DNA of 6,276 nucleotides from Candidatus Hydrogenedentota bacterium. GTDB lineage: Bacteria; Spirochaetota; Leptospiria; Turneriellales; J094. Shown in pieces: positions 5,787 through 6,276 of the stretch; position 1 is the first letter of the stretch; every line of letters begins with the position of its first letter. The position numbers and the translations under genes are program-made. The stretch is taken from positions 1 to 6,276 of the forward strand of contig RFJE01000256.1 in NCBI GenBank assembly GCA_003695005.1, in the 5' to 3' direction. The notes under the pieces were generated by a model. The model was not told the DNA's origin. It was given only the letters and a program-made list of their open reading frames with translations, and did no database searches.

Positions 5787-6276
5787 ATCCGTCGGAAATA
5801 AGAAGTTATTTCTGGTTTTGGTAATTGTAACTCATGAAAAAAATCAATCCATTGTTTTTGAGATTGCATCACCCGATCTTTCTTTTTTTTGGAGACTACA
5901 AAAAAAAGACGTTTGCATTGGTGAATTTGATCTTTTGGCCATTCTAATGGCTCCATTTTGCTTTCAAACACAAAGCAAACATTGCGAATTCGTGCAAATC
6001 CCGATCGATAAAATCCTACATTTTTTTCCGGCGAGAGTGGTAAAAGATAAAAGTTCTTTTGGCAGTATGTAGAATCACAATAAATTTGTTTTATTTTCGT
6101 TTTTGGGAGTTTATAAATTTTTTCGGGGCTTTCTAAAAAAGAAGCTGGCTTTCCAACAAAATAAAGTTTTTGGTTAAGATAACAAGAAGCGCCATACGGA
6201 TAGGCACGGCAAAAATCTTGCTTTTTTTGTATAAAATGAGTGGACATAACAAGAACAAAAAGGATGGGAATAGCAT
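5780..6276 (-). CDS. Unrecognised, probably exported six-cysteine protein (5' end beyond the window)
   Basis: I do not recognise this protein. An ATG at 6247 gives 155 residues, but the open frame continues upstream to the window edge as AIPILFVLV directly before that Met. This hydrophobic stretch looks like the core of a signal peptide or membrane anchor, so the real start probably lies outside the window. Counting from the 6247 Met, six cysteines (13, 22, 57, 62, 91, 111) fall within the first 111 residues. The even number, with close pairs such as YCDSTYC, suggests disulfides in an exported protein. The tail is very basic (VVSKKKKDR, about 117-125) and ends in a Trp/Phe/Pro-rich helix and FRRIY. 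The stop (TGA, 5782-5780) overlaps the end of the convergent lipoprotein gene by 7 bp. Competing frames on the + strand look like shadows. Confidence 0.6.
   Translation of the reverse strand, partial: AIPILFVLVMSTHFIQKKQDFCRAYPYGASCYLNQKLYFVGKPASFLESPEKIYKLPKTKIKQIYCDSTYCQKNFYLLPLSPEKNVGFYRSGFARIRNVCFVFESKMEPLEWPKDQIHQCKRLFFVVSKKKKDRVMQSQKQWIDFFHELQLPKPEITSYFRRIY
5792..5819 (+). terminator. Candidate Rho-independent terminator after the lipoprotein gene
   Basis: GAAATAA (5795-5801) and TTATTTC (5806-5812) pair perfectly around a GAAG tetraloop. One more C-G pair and two G-T pairs extend the stem outward (5792-5794 with 5813-5815). TTTT (5816-5819) follows. It begins 6 bases past the lipoprotein stop and lies inside the coding end of the convergent gene. 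The stem is AT-rich and the T-run short, so efficiency is uncertain. Confidence 0.45.

Noticed and set aside
5818..6072. 84-codon + strand ORF opposite the right-edge gene
   Set aside because: It overlaps the candidate terminator and has no Shine-Dalgarno. The opposite strand gives a longer frame with an even set of cysteines and a hydrophobic leader.
1..6276. Consensus parS site, CRISPR array, tRNA or intact insertion sequence
   Set aside because: Reading by eye on both strands found no TGTTTCACGTGAAACA-like palindrome, no regularly spaced direct repeats outside the protein repeats, no tRNA-like cloverleaf and no terminal inverted repeats around the Rpn remnant.

Overview
The window is an AT-rich chromosomal segment from what is most likely a Leptospira-type spirochaete. 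That placement is inference. It rests on low G+C, on a lipoprotein with a relaxed spirochaete-style lipobox, and on that protein's layout (Asp/Asn/Gly calcium-type repeats, a chitobiase C-terminal-like domain, then delta-60 repeats), which I associate with leptospiral surface proteins. There is no rRNA or other phylogenetic marker to confirm it.

Left edge (1-291, + strand): the decayed 3' end of an Rpn-family (PD-(D/E)XK recombination-promoting nuclease / putative transposase) gene. Two compensating frame changes break it, and a strong internal ribosome binding site and ATG sit at the start of its C-terminal tail.

Centre-left (306-2675, - strand): a tight three-gene operon rsmG-parA-parB. 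It encodes the 16S rRNA m7G methyltransferase and the chromosome-partitioning ATPase and CTPase/DNA clamp. Adjacent genes are one base apart or overlap by one base, and parB is read last. In many bacteria this cluster lies next to the replication origin (mnmG-rsmG-parA-parB). Here mnmG is not beside rsmG; a divergent envelope-gene pair takes that place. A good sigma70-type promoter (TTGACG-N17-TAAAAT) lies just upstream of a GTG codon that I take as the true rsmG start. This argues against the longer ATG start at 2774 and suggests a leaderless or nearly leaderless transcript.

Centre-right (2773-5786, + strand): two envelope genes in an apparent operon, 8 bp apart. The first encodes an exported protein with an N-terminal alpha/beta domain of the FlgO/CsgG/TolB-N-like kind and a C-terminal half that looks like outer-membrane beta strands ending in Phe. 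The second encodes a large lipoprotein with four DxNGD calcium-type loops, a chitobiase C-terminal-like domain and seven delta-60 repeats, which probably close into a seven-bladed beta-propeller. The two products may work together at the cell surface.

Right edge (5780-6276, - strand): the 3' part of an unrecognised, probably exported, six-cysteine protein. It converges on the lipoprotein gene with a 7-bp overlap of the two coding ends. A candidate terminator for the + strand transcript lies inside the end of this gene.

I found no CRISPR array, tRNA, rRNA, intact mobile element or consensus parS site, and no non-coding stretch longer than about 100 bases. I see no convincing new multi-gene system. 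The points most worth checking are the Rpn remnant with its internal start, the leaderless rsmG start, and the propeller lipoprotein with its operon partner.
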